Assembly (NCBI GenBank): GCA_902799955.1
Contig: CADCCQ010000031.1
Location: 1-34,684, forward strand
From: an uncultured bacterium
GTDB taxonomy: Bacteria; Verrucomicrobiota; Kiritimatiellia; RFP12; UBA1067
Direction: 5' to 3'
DNA length: 34,684 nt
A program made the position numbers and the translations under genes. Positions 9,050-17,132 of the stretch are shown here, piece after piece (position 1 is the first letter of the stretch; the number at the start of each line of letters is the position of its first letter). The notes under the pieces were generated by a model. It saw only the letters and a program-made list of their open reading frames with translations. It did not search any database and was not told where the DNA came from.

Positions 9050-9490
9050 ATGGAACTGAACAACCTCACCAACACCCCGGGAGCCCGCCACCGCCGCAAG
9101 CGCGTCGGCCGCGGCTGCGGTTCGGGAATGGGCAAGACGTCAACGCGCGGTCACAAGGGCCAGGCGGCCCGCAAGGGCCACAAGCAGAAGCTCGGCTTCG
9201 AAGGCGGCCAGATGCCGCTCGTGCGTCGCATCCCCAAGCGCGGCTTCAACAACGCCGCGTTCAACGCCAAGGCGCTCGGCGTCAACCTCGCCGACCTCGA
9301 GAAGAAGTTCGAGAGCGGCGCCGAGGTCACGGTCGAGACGCTCGCCAAGGCGGGCTTTTCGGACAACAAGCGTCCGAAGGTCAAGATCCTCGGCACGGGC
9401 GAGCTCACCAAGAAGCTCACCGTCAAGGGCGTTCCCTGCTCCGCCTCCGCGAAGGCGAAGATCGAGGCCGCCGGCGGGACGGTCGCCTGA
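9050..9490 (+). CDS. rplO: 50S ribosomal protein L15
   Basis: L15 is a late-assembly large-subunit protein. The 146-residue product starts with LNNLTNTPGARHRRKRVGRG, has GKTSTRGHKGQAAR and GGQMPLVRRIPKRGF, all diagnostic. It is the last ribosomal gene of the cluster. secY, which normally follows, is not here; a terminator and an unrelated permease gene follow instead. Confidence 0.97.
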   Translation: MELNNLTNTPGARHRRKRVGRGCGSGMGKTSTRGHKGQAARKGHKQKLGFEGGQMPLVRRIPKRGFNNAAFNAKALGVNLADLEKKFESGAEVTVETLAKAGFSDNKRPKVKILGTGELTKKLTVKGVPCSASAKAKIEAAGGTVA

Positions 9491-9516
9491 TACCGGCGCA
9501 CCGCCATCCAAAGAGG

Positions 9517-9550
9517 AAGCCGACCGCGCCATCGCGGCCGGCTTTTTCTT
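9517..9550 (+). terminator. Intrinsic terminator closing the ribosomal operon
   Basis: The arm AAGCCG-A-CCGCG pairs with CGCGG-C-CGGCTT around a CCAT loop (11 pairs, one A/C mismatch), followed by a short T run. It lies 27 bases after the rplO stop and 28 bases before the next start codon, so it should separate the ribosomal transcript from the permease gene. Confidence 0.88.
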
Positions 9551-9577
9551 TGCCGCATGGCCTGACGAGGGCTACAG

Positions 9578-10978
9578 ATGACGCGATTCCTGCTCTCCTG
9601 CGTTCCAGTCGCGGTGCTGGTGGCCGCGCTCACGGGGCTTAGGCTGCCTGCGTGGAAGGCCGCCCTCGCCGCGTTCGCGGTGTGCGTGGCCGAGGCGCTG
9701 GCCATGCGCGCGGCCCCGGCGCGCGACGTCGCGCTCTGCGCCGCTAACGGCGCGGCGACCGGGCTCTTCCCCATAGGGCTCGTCATAGTCGCGGCGCTTT
9801 TCACGTACGCCGTCGCCAGGGATTCTGGGGCGATGGCTGAGATCAGGGCGGGGCTTTCGTCCCTTTCGGACGACCGTCGCTACCTGGCGCTTCTCATAGC
9901 CTGGGGTTTCGGCAACTTCATGGAGGGCATGGCGGGGTTCGGCACGGCGGTCGCGATACCGTGCGCGATCATGGTCGGCGTCGGCTTCGACCCGATGAAG
10001 GCGGTGCTGTGCTGCCTCGTCGCGAACACCACGCCGACGGCGTTCGGGTCCGTGGGCGTCCCGACGCTCGTCCTCGCGAAGGAGACCGCGCTCGACCCGG
10101 GAAGGCTCACGTCCGCGATAGCCTTCCTCCAGCTGGCGACGACGTCGCTCTCGCCGTTCCTCGTGCTGCTGGCCGCCGACGGCGTGCGCGGCCTCCGCGA
10201 GCGCTGGGGGCTCGCGCTCGTCGCCGACGTGGCGTTTCTCGTCCCCGCCGTCGCCGTCGCAGCTACGATCGGGTGCGAGATGCCCAACGTCTTCGGCGGC
10301 ATCGCGGCAATGGCCGCGCTTGCCTTCATGGGCGACAGGTCGCGCATCGACTTTAGGCGCCAGGCGTGGGCCTGGACTCCGTTCGCGCTTGTCGTCGCGG
10401 CGCTCGGGGCGTCCGCCGCGCTCCCCGCCCGCTGGAGGGCGTCGCCCGGGTTCGTGATCTTCGCCGCCGCCGCGGCAGGCGGCCTCGTCCAGCGGGTGCG
10501 TCCGGCGCGGCTCCTCGCGCTCGCGTGGGAGACGGCGCGCCGCTACGCCGGCGCGATATCCACGATCTGCCTCGTCCTGGCCGTCGCGAAGGTCATGGGC
10601 GCGGCGGGGATGACGCAGTGCCTGGCCGACGGGCTTGCCGCGGCGACGGGCAGGTGGTATCCGGCGGTGTCGCCGATGGTCGGCGCGCTTGGCGGGTTCG
10701 TCACCGGCTCCGGCACGAGCTCGAACGTCCTCTTCGGCGCGCTGCAGGCGTCGATGGGCTCGACGGAGGCCGAGAGGATCGTATTCGCCGCGTCGAACGT
10801 GATGGGCGCGGGGATAGGGAAGATGATCTGCCCGCAGTCGATAGTGCTGGGGTGCGCGGCGGCCGGGATTGCCGGGCGGGAGAGCGAGGTCATGAAGAAG
10901 GCTCTCGCTTATTTCCCGTTCGTGCTTGCGGCGGCATGCGCGTCCACGGCGGCGTGGGCGGCGCTCCGGGGCGCCTAG
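9578..10978 (+). CDS. lctP: L-lactate permease (LctP) family transporter
   Basis: Predicted inner-membrane carboxylate transporter of the lactate permease family, which imports L-lactate, D-lactate or glycolate with protons. The 466-residue protein is almost wholly hydrophobic, with about a dozen membrane segments. Family signatures seen are FMEGMAGFGTAVAIP, NTTPTAFGSVGVP, GGFVTGSGTSSNVLFGALQ and GKMICPQSI. It is shorter than the roughly 550 residues usual in E. coli-type members. GAGGG lies 7 bases before the ATG. No promoter is obvious in the 28 bases after the ribosomal terminator. A terminator-like hairpin follows the stop, so it is probably monocistronic. Family is secure; the substrate is inferred. 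Confidence 0.85.
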   Translation: MTRFLLSCVPVAVLVAALTGLRLPAWKAALAAFAVCVAEALAMRAAPARDVALCAANGAATGLFPIGLVIVAALFTYAVARDSGAMAEIRAGLSSLSDDRRYLALLIAWGFGNFMEGMAGFGTAVAIPCAIMVGVGFDPMKAVLCCLVANTTPTAFGSVGVPTLVLAKETALDPGRLTSAIAFLQLATTSLSPFLVLLAADGVRGLRERWGLALVADVAFLVPAVAVAATIGCEMPNVFGGIAAMAALAFMGDRSRIDFRRQAWAWTPFALVVAALGASAALPARWRASPGFVIFAAAAAGGLVQRVRPARLLALAWETARRYAGAISTICLVLAVAKVMGAAGMTQCLADGLAAATGRWYPAVSPMVGALGGFVTGSGTSSNVLFGALQASMGSTEAERIVFAASNVMGAGIGKMICPQSIVLGCAAAGIAGRESEVMKKALAYFPFVLAAACASTAAWAALRGA

Positions 10979-10979
10979 G

Positions 10980-11017
10980 CGCGCAAAGATTCCCATTGCT
11001 TTTTGCCGCGTTTTTTT
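10980..11017 (+). terminator. Probable intrinsic terminator after the permease gene
   Basis: CGCG-CAAAG pairs with TTTTG-c-CGCG (9 pairs including one G-T, one bulged C) around a 12-base loop, followed by seven T. The loop and 3' arm contain the -35 box of the next promoter, so terminator and promoter share sequence. Confidence 0.55.
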
Positions 11018-11024
11018 ATATAAT
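10996..11024 (+). promoter_or_regulatory. Sigma70-type promoter for the His-rich lipoprotein gene
   Basis: TTGCTT and TATAAT are separated by 17 bases. The expected start near 11031 gives a leader of about 60 bases ahead of the ATG at 11092, which has its own AAAAGGAGAA ribosome-binding site. Confidence 0.65.
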
Positions 11025-11091
11025 TTTCCATCAAGGCAAGCCGTCAAGTACTGGGCTGGCCATCACGGAGAAGAAAAAGGAGAACCAGAAA

Positions 11092-11286
11092 ATGAGAAGG
11101 ATCCTCGCGTTCATCGCCGCCGTCGCGGCGTCCGCCATGATATCCGGCTGCGTAGTGCACGAAGACGGGCACAGGCATCACCATTCCAAGTCGCACCACG
11201 AGGCGCACGGCAAGAAGCACCACAAGACGCCGCCGCCACCGCCGCCGAAGCCCGTCGTCGTCCGCCCCGCGCCGGTCCGCCGCTAG
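11092..11286 (+). CDS. Small histidine-rich lipoprotein
   Basis: A 64-residue product with a charged start, a hydrophobic segment and a lipobox ending at C20 (MISGC), so it is predicted to be a lipoprotein anchored in the envelope. Residues 24-45 hold about ten histidines mixed with Lys and Glu, followed by six prolines and a basic P/V/R tail. A His cluster of this kind suggests metal (zinc, nickel or copper) binding, but no named family is recognised. A good promoter lies upstream, AAAAGGAGAA precedes the start, and the next gene has its own promoter, so it is probably a single-gene transcript. The TAG at 11284 is followed by 60 non-coding bases. Confidence 0.75.
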   Translation: MRRILAFIAAVAASAMISGCVVHEDGHRHHHSKSHHEAHGKKHHKTPPPPPPKPVVVRPAPVRR

Positions 11287-11307
11287 CCGCCGCGCAGGCG
11301 GCAGGTG

Positions 11308-11337
11308 TTGCAACAAATCTCTTTTTTGTGGTATACT
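11308..11337 (+). promoter_or_regulatory. Extended -10 promoter abutting the aminopeptidase start
   Basis: TTGCAA, an 18-base spacer and TATACT, with TG one base before the -10 (GTGGTATACT). A second overlapping TATACT lies at 11337-11342. The -10 ends 10 bases before the ATG at 11347, so the transcript should have almost no leader. Confidence 0.6.
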
Positions 11338-11346
11338 ATACTTACG

Positions 11347-12723
11347 ATGAAAAAGAACTACATGCCCATGGAAAAATACTGCGCCGAGTACATGCGTTAC
11401 CTCGGCGTGGCGAAGACGGAGCGCCGCAGCTACGCTGAGAGCGTCCGCATACTCGAGAAGGCCGGCTTTCGGGAGATCTCGACTTTCAAGTCCCTGAAGC
11501 CCGGCGACAAGGTCTACCGCGGCTACGAGGGCCGCACGGTGATGGCTGCGGTGATCGGCACGAAGCCCGTCGCGGAGGCCGGCATCAAGGTCGTCGGCGG
11601 GCACACGGACGCGCCCCGCCTCGACCTCAAGCCGAAGCCGCTGTACGAGAAGGGCGGCTACGTCTACTTCGACTGCCACATCTACGGCGGCATCAAGAAG
11701 TACCAGTGGCTCGTCCTGCCGCTCGCGCTGTACGGCACGATCGTGCGCAAGGACGGCACGAAGGTCGACGTCGCCATCGGCGACGCGCCCGGCGACCCGG
11801 TGTTCATGATATCCGACATCCTGCCGCACCTTGGCAAGGACCAGGCAAAGCAGACCCGCGACGAGTTCTTCCCGGCCGAGGACCTCGACGTCCTCGCCTG
11901 GACGACGTACGCTAAGCCCGACAAGAAGGACAAGGACAAGGGCAAGGACGAGGACCCGAAGGCCGACAAGCCAGGCCTCGTCGAGTGCCTCAAGAAGCTC
12001 TACGGCGTGGACGAGGAGGACCTCCTCTCCGCCGAGCTCGAGATTGTCCCGGCGGGGATGCCGCGCGAGGTCGGCCTCGACCGTTCGCTCATCGCGGGCT
12101 ACGGCCACGACGACCGCGTCTGCTCCTTCGCGGGGCTCCAGGCCCTCGTCGACGCGGCGGGCTCCAAGCCTGCGGTCACCGCGTCGATCCTCATGTGCGA
12201 CAAGGAGGAGATAGGCTCGATGGGCGCGACCGGAATGCAGTCCAGCTTCTTCGAGAACACCGTCGCCGAGATCATCGAGCGCCAGGAGAAGAACGCGAAG
12301 GACATCATGGTCCGCCGCGCGCTCGAGCGCTCCACGATGCTCTCCGCCGACGTGACGGCCGTCGCGGACCCGCATTTCCCCGACGTGAACTCGACGGGCA
12401 ACTACGCCATATTCCACCGCGGCCCGGCCGCGTCTAAGTACACCGGCGGCACGACGAAGGGCGGCTCCAGTGACTGCGCCCCCGAGTTCGTCGCGGAGAT
12501 CCGCAGGATCATGGACGAGGGCGGTGTGACCTGGCAGATGGCCGAGCTCGGCAAGATGGAGAAGGGCGGCGGCGGCACGATCGCGCAGTACATGGCTCGC
12601 TTCGGCATGAGGGTGCTCGACATGGGCACGCCGCTCTTGAACATGCACGCGCCGTGGGAGCTTGCGTCGAAGTTCGACTGCTGGCAGACGTACTGCGCGT
12701 ACAGTGCATATCTGAGGTCGTAA
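11347..12723 (+). CDS. apeB: M18 family aminopeptidase (aspartyl aminopeptidase-like)
   Basis: Cytoplasmic di-zinc metallopeptidase that removes N-terminal, often acidic, residues from peptides. The 458-residue product has the M18 metal-site pattern: GGHTDAPRLDLKP (H86, D88), CDKEEIGSMGATG (E287, E288), DVTAVADPHF, and the last His ligand in NMHAPWE (H434). GHDDRVCSF also fits the family. A Lys/Asp-rich insert near residues 196-212 looks like a flexible loop. No Shine-Dalgarno sequence is seen before the ATG at 11347, and the -10 box lies just upstream, so translation is probably leaderless; ATGs at 11362 and 11368 are alternative starts. The next gene begins 16 bases after the stop, so it may head an operon reaching nadA. 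Confidence 0.9.
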   Translation: MKKNYMPMEKYCAEYMRYLGVAKTERRSYAESVRILEKAGFREISTFKSLKPGDKVYRGYEGRTVMAAVIGTKPVAEAGIKVVGGHTDAPRLDLKPKPLYEKGGYVYFDCHIYGGIKKYQWLVLPLALYGTIVRKDGTKVDVAIGDAPGDPVFMISDILPHLGKDQAKQTRDEFFPAEDLDVLAWTTYAKPDKKDKDKGKDEDPKADKPGLVECLKKLYGVDEEDLLSAELEIVPAGMPREVGLDRSLIAGYGHDDRVCSFAGLQALVDAAGSKPAVTASILMCDKEEIGSMGATGMQSSFFENTVAEIIERQEKNAKDIMVRRALERSTMLSADVTAVADPHFPDVNSTGNYAIFHRGPAASKYTGGTTKGGSSDCAPEFVAEIRRIMDEGGVTWQMAELGKMEKGGGGTIAQYMARFGMRVLDMGTPLLNMHAPWELASKFDCWQTYCAYSAYLRS

Positions 12724-12739
12724 ACAGGATCATTGCGAA

Positions 12740-14275
12740 ATGAAGATCGACAGGAGAAGCTTTCTGCTCGGCTCGGCCGCCGCGGCGACGCTCGCGGGCC
12801 GTGCGCAGGGCAAGGCGCCGCTGCGCCAGCTCAAGCCCGGCGAGAAGCGTACCGCGGCGATAATCGGCTGCGGCGGAATGAACAGGGGCCTTATGGGGCA
12901 GCTCCTCAACAACAACATCGCCCCCAACGTCAGGGTCGTCGCCGTCTGCGACTGCGACAGGAGCCGCGCGGCGATGTTCGCGAAGATCGTCAACAAGAGG
13001 TACGGCGACGCGAAGTGCCGCGTCTCGTACGACTTCCGCGAACTCGTCGCCGACCCGGGCATCGACCTCTTCTGCATCGCGACGCCAGACCACTGGCACG
13101 CCTACATCGCCGTCGAGGCGATGAAGCACGGCAAGGACGTCTACTGCGAAAAGCCCCTTACCTACTCCATCGAGGAGGCGAAGCAGGTGATGGCGGCGCA
13201 GACGAAGTACGGACGCGTCCTCCAGACCGGGTCGTGGCAGCGTTCCGACAGGGTGTTCCGCGACGCGGTGGCGCTCGTCAGGGGCGGTCTCATCGGGAAC
13301 GTCAGGTACGTCGACGCGAACTACGGCGCGATTGGCAAGTTCGGCGGCCCGTCGCATCCCGTCCGCTTCTGGAACGACCCCGCGAACGCCGCCAAGGAGG
13401 GCGCCCCCAACCCCGACGTCGACTGGCTCATGTGGCTCGGGCCGGCCAGGCTGCGCCCGTATTCGTCGGAGCTCTCGTTCCGCGGGCCGTCCGGCACGCC
13501 CATGTTCTGGCGCTGCGACGACGACCTGGCCTCCGGCATGAACGGCGACTGGGGCGCGCACCACCTCGACATCGTGCAGTGGGCGCTCGACATGGACGAA
13601 GGCGGCCCGTACCGCGTGATCCGCTCGGACGAGCCCCATTCCACGAACCTCTACCACGGCGGACGCCGCCAGTGGGGCATGAGCATGCTCTTCAAGAAGC
13701 CCTACGGCGACGTGAAGCTCTACCACGGGCCGTTCTCCGTGTTCTGGGCCGACAACCCATCCGGAAGGAAGGAATGGGACTCGAGGGGGCACGGCTGGGG
13801 GGCTGTCTTCTACGGCGACACCGGCATAGTGGCCGTGAACCGCGGCAAGATCGCGGTCTGGACCGGCACCGGGCTCGTCGAGCCCAACCTGGAGATCCGC
13901 AGGCAGGTCGAGAGGTGCACGTTCATGCCGGACAAGATCGCGTTCTCGTCCATAACCCCGGGCGCTCCGAAGCTCGGCAAGGTGCTTGACGGCATCGAGG
14001 CGAAGTACGCCGCGGAGATCAAGAGGGCGAACCTCTACTTCAGCGGACACCACATGAGGAACTTCCTCGAGTGCGTCGAGTCGCGCCGCCTCCCGATCAC
14101 CCACGCGGGCGTCGGCGGGCACAGCAGCATCCTGTGCCAGCTCTGCAACCTGAGCTACAAGTACGACACCGGCTTCGACTGGGACCCGGTGAAGATGGAG
14201 TTCGCCAACGGCACCGGCAGGGGCATCCCGCTCGGCCGCCCGGGCGACTGCAACGGATGGAAGGTCGAGGTCTGA
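12740..14275 (+). CDS. Tat-exported Gfo/Idh/MocA family oxidoreductase (copy 1)
   Basis: Predicted NAD(P)-dependent sugar or polyol dehydrogenase of the Gfo/Idh/MocA family, 511 residues. The N-terminus has a twin-arginine signal (DRRSFLLGS followed by a hydrophobic stretch), so it should be exported folded with cofactor. A Rossmann segment follows (IIGCGGM, then VVAVCDCDRS), then ATPDHWHAY and CEKPL, the EKP motif carrying the catalytic lysine. The long C-terminal half holds conserved GDWGAHHLDI and SDEPHSTNLYHGG. AGGA lies about 10 bases before the start. It is closely similar to the next gene along its length, apart from an extra segment around SGRKEWDSRGHGWG, so the pair is a tandem duplication. 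The substrate cannot be read from sequence. Confidence 0.88.
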   Translation: MKIDRRSFLLGSAAAATLAGRAQGKAPLRQLKPGEKRTAAIIGCGGMNRGLMGQLLNNNIAPNVRVVAVCDCDRSRAAMFAKIVNKRYGDAKCRVSYDFRELVADPGIDLFCIATPDHWHAYIAVEAMKHGKDVYCEKPLTYSIEEAKQVMAAQTKYGRVLQTGSWQRSDRVFRDAVALVRGGLIGNVRYVDANYGAIGKFGGPSHPVRFWNDPANAAKEGAPNPDVDWLMWLGPARLRPYSSELSFRGPSGTPMFWRCDDDLASGMNGDWGAHHLDIVQWALDMDEGGPYRVIRSDEPHSTNLYHGGRRQWGMSMLFKKPYGDVKLYHGPFSVFWADNPSGRKEWDSRGHGWGAVFYGDTGIVAVNRGKIAVWTGTGLVEPNLEIRRQVERCTFMPDKIAFSSITPGAPKLGKVLDGIEAKYAAEIKRANLYFSGHHMRNFLECVESRRLPITHAGVGGHSSILCQLCNLSYKYDTGFDWDPVKMEFANGTGRGIPLGRPGDCNGWKVEV

Positions 14276-14327
14276 GGTGGACCGCGACAAGGTTTCAGGA
14301 AAAACAACAAAGAAAGACAACAAAAAG

Positions 14328-15845
14328 ATGGAAATCAACAGAAGAGGCTTCCTATTCGGGAGCGCGGCGGCTGTGACGCTCGCCGGGGTGAACACGGCGA
14401 AGGCCGGCGTGAGGCAGCTCAAGAAGGGCGAGAAGCGCAACATCGCGATGATCGGCTACGGCATCCAGATGCGCACCGCGCTCATTCCTCAGTTCCTCAA
14501 CAAGAAGTACGCGCCGAACGTCAAGATCGTCGCGGTGTGCGACTGCGACAGGAAGCGCCGCGAGGCCGGCGCGAAGCAGGTGAACGACGCATACAAGACC
14601 AAGGACTGCCGCGCGGTGGCCGACTTCCGCGACATCCTCCGCGACCCGACGATCGACATGGTCTGCATCGCCACCCCGGACCACTGGCACGCCTACATCT
14701 CCGTCGAGGCGATGAAGCACGGCAAGGACGTCTACTGCGAGAAGCCGATGACGTTCTCCGTCGACGAGGCCAGGAAGGTCATCGCCGCGCAGGAGAAGTA
14801 CGGCCGCGTGTTCCAGACGGGCTCCATGCAGCGCAGCTGGCGCGAGTTCCGCGACGCGGTGTCGCTCGTCAGGGGCGGGGCCATCGGCGACGTGAAGTAC
14901 GTCGACGCCAACTACGGCAAGGGCGGCGCGAAGCTCGGCGGCCCGTCCCACCCCGTCCGCTTCTGGGACGACCCCAACAACGCCGCGAAGGAGGGCGCGC
15001 CCAACCCCGACGTCGACTGGCTCATGTGGCTCGGCCCGGCCAGGATGCGCCCGTACTCCGACCAGCTCGCGCCGCGCGGCGTCAACGGGTTCTACCCGAT
15101 GTTCTGGCGTTTCGACGACGACATCGGCTCCGGCTACAACGGCGACTGGGGCGCGCACCACCTCGACATCGCGCAGTGGGGCATGGACATGGACAAGGGC
15201 GGCCCGTACAAGATCATCCGCTCCGACGAGCCGCACTCCACCGACCTCTACCACGGCGGACGCCGCCAGTTCGGCATGAAGATGCTCTTCAAGAAGCCGT
15301 ACGGCGACATCGAGCTCTACCACGGCCCGTTCGGCACGTGGGGGACGGTCTTCTACGGCACGAAGGGAATCGTCGCCGTCAACCGCGGCAAGATCGCGGT
15401 CTGGACCGGCACCGGCCTCGTCAAGCCCGACGCCGCCGTGCGCAAGGCCATCGCAGACGCCTCCTTCAGGAAGGACAAGCTCGTCGTCGCCTCCATCGGC
15501 AAGGACTACGGGACCGACGCGACCGTCAAGAAGGACAACCGCCTCGCCACCGCCCTCGACAGTATCGAGAAGATCTTCGCCGCGGACATCGAGAAGGCCG
15601 GCCTCTACAACAGCCCCAACCAGGTGCAGAACTTCTGCGAGTGCGTCGAGACCAGGAAGCCCACCATCTCGCCCGCCGAGGTCGGCGGCCGCAGCGGCAC
15701 GCTCTGCCTCCTGTGCAACATGAGCTACCAGTACGACACCGGCTTCGACTGGGACCCCGCCAAGATGACGTTCGCCAACGGCACCGGCAGGGGCATCTCG
15801 CTCAAGCGCGAAGGCGACTGCAACGGATGGGAGGTCGTGGTCTGA
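14328..15845 (+). CDS. Tat-exported Gfo/Idh/MocA family oxidoreductase (copy 2)
   Basis: A 505-residue paralogue of the preceding gene. I chose ATG 14328, which puts the twin-arginine motif (INRRGFLFGS) right at the N-terminus; a GTG at 14277 would add 17 residues before it and is unlikely. The leader is A-rich (many AAA and CAA triplets). Domains follow copy 1: Rossmann start (AMIGYG, AVCDCDRK), ATPDHWHAY, CEKPM, FQTGSMQRS, GDWGAHHLDI, SDEPHSTDLYHGG. It lacks the extra segment seen in copy 1 before VFYG. The TGA overlaps the next ATG by one base, so the third oxidoreductase is probably translationally coupled. Substrate unknown. Confidence 0.88.
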   Translation: MEINRRGFLFGSAAAVTLAGVNTAKAGVRQLKKGEKRNIAMIGYGIQMRTALIPQFLNKKYAPNVKIVAVCDCDRKRREAGAKQVNDAYKTKDCRAVADFRDILRDPTIDMVCIATPDHWHAYISVEAMKHGKDVYCEKPMTFSVDEARKVIAAQEKYGRVFQTGSMQRSWREFRDAVSLVRGGAIGDVKYVDANYGKGGAKLGGPSHPVRFWDDPNNAAKEGAPNPDVDWLMWLGPARMRPYSDQLAPRGVNGFYPMFWRFDDDIGSGYNGDWGAHHLDIAQWGMDMDKGGPYKIIRSDEPHSTDLYHGGRRQFGMKMLFKKPYGDIELYHGPFGTWGTVFYGTKGIVAVNRGKIAVWTGTGLVKPDAAVRKAIADASFRKDKLVVASIGKDYGTDATVKKDNRLATALDSIEKIFAADIEKAGLYNSPNQVQNFCECVETRKPTISPAEVGGRSGTLCLLCNMSYQYDTGFDWDPAKMTFANGTGRGISLKREGDCNGWEVVV

Positions 15846-17053
15846 TGGACAGGCCCGTGAAGGCGATCATCCTCGGGTACGGGATTCGCGGCAGGGCCTA
15901 CGCGGCCTACGCGAAGACCCACCCGGAGGATTTCGAGATCGCCGGCCTCGCCGACCCCGTCGCGGAGTTCCCGGCCGACGCCGACTTCCCGACGTGGAAA
16001 AGGTGGGAGGACGCCATCGACTCCGGCTCGGGGGCGGACGCCGTCATCGTCGCGCTCCCCGACAGGCTCCACCACGCCGCGTGCATCAAGGCTCTCGAGA
16101 AGGGCTACCACGTCCTCCTCGAGAAGCCCATCGGCTGCACATGGCAGGAGTGCGTGGACATCGCCGAGGCGCAGAGACGCACCAAGAGGCTCGTCCTCAC
16201 GGGGTACGTCCTCAGGTACGCCCCGTTCTACAAGAAGCTCCGCGAGGTGATCGCGTCCGGCGTAGTCGGGGAGCTCACGAGCGTCCACCACCTCGCGGCC
16301 ATCTCCTACGGCAAGGCGTCCCACGCGTACTGCCGCGGCAACTGGTCCGTCGAGGCCAAGGGCACCGGGATGCTCGTCAACAAGTGCACACACGACTTCG
16401 ACCTCATCGAGTGGTGGACGAAGGGCCGCAAGTGCACGAAGATATCGAGCTTCGGCTCTCTCATGCACTGGCGTCCCGAGAACAAGCCGAAGGGCGCCGC
16501 CGACCGCTGCATGAACTGCCCTGAGTCGGTCCGCGAGAACTGCGCTTTCGACGCGTACAAGATATACTACGACCGCAGGGACCTCAGGTACCACTTCGCC
16601 GACGAGTCCGACGAGGCGATCCTCAAGATGATCGAGACCTCGCCCTACGGGCGCTGCGTCTACGCCTGCGGGAACGACTCCGTCGACCACCAGACGGTGC
16701 TGATGGAGTACGAGGGCGGGCTCACGATCATCCTCGAGATGGAGAGCTATTCGCAGCAGCGCAACCGCGTCACGCACTTCTACGGAACGCGCGGCGAGAT
16801 CATCGCCGACGAGCGCAGGATAGAGATACTTCCGTTCCTCGGCGACTCCACCACAATCACCCCGGCGCAGACCGGCCATCACGGCGGCGGTGACCGGGAG
16901 ATTATGACGGAGTTCGTGAAGCTCGTGCGCACGGCGTCGCCGGACCGCTTCCCCGCGATCCTGGACGCCGCGCTAGAGTCCCACAGGATTGCGTTCCTCG
17001 CGGAGGAATCACGCTACACCGGCAAGACCGTTGTGGACGGGAAACTGAACTGA
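15845..17053 (+). CDS. Cytoplasmic Gfo/Idh/MocA family oxidoreductase
   Basis: A 402-residue oxidoreductase without a signal peptide, so it should act in the cytoplasm, unlike its neighbours. It has the Rossmann start (AIILGYGIRGRAYA), VALPDRLHH, and LEKPIGCTW with the EKP lysine. A cysteine cluster follows: C222-x2-C225-x7-C233, and C271-x3-C275. Many cytoplasmic members of this family carry a similar C-x2/3-C...C segment, probably structural or metal-binding. The start is fixed by the TGATG overlap with copy 2. Co-translation with exported paralogues suggests a pathway that begins outside and finishes inside the cell, but this is inference. Confidence 0.9.
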   Translation: MDRPVKAIILGYGIRGRAYAAYAKTHPEDFEIAGLADPVAEFPADADFPTWKRWEDAIDSGSGADAVIVALPDRLHHAACIKALEKGYHVLLEKPIGCTWQECVDIAEAQRRTKRLVLTGYVLRYAPFYKKLREVIASGVVGELTSVHHLAAISYGKASHAYCRGNWSVEAKGTGMLVNKCTHDFDLIEWWTKGRKCTKISSFGSLMHWRPENKPKGAADRCMNCPESVRENCAFDAYKIYYDRRDLRYHFADESDEAILKMIETSPYGRCVYACGNDSVDHQTVLMEYEGGLTIILEMESYSQQRNRVTHFYGTRGEIIADERRIEILPFLGDSTTITPAQTGHHGGGDREIMTEFVKLVRTASPDRFPAILDAALESHRIAFLAEESRYTGKTVVDGKLN

Positions 17054-17132
17054 CGGAAAGGGCGGGCGCGCAGCGCACGCCGCAACAGGTAAGGTGAAAT
17101 ACAAAAACAAAAGGAAAACAAAAGGAGACAAA

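Noticed and set aside
11044..14443. Long minus-strand open frames opposite the aminopeptidase and oxidoreductase genes
   Set aside because: Composition is Arg/Val/Leu/Asp-rich without motifs, as expected from antisense of GC-rich coding sequence.
14537..15844. Possible 436-residue N-terminal extension of the third oxidoreductase
   Set aside because: It is an out-of-frame reading of copy 2, Arg-rich and motif-free; the real start is ATG 15845 with a TGATG overlap.
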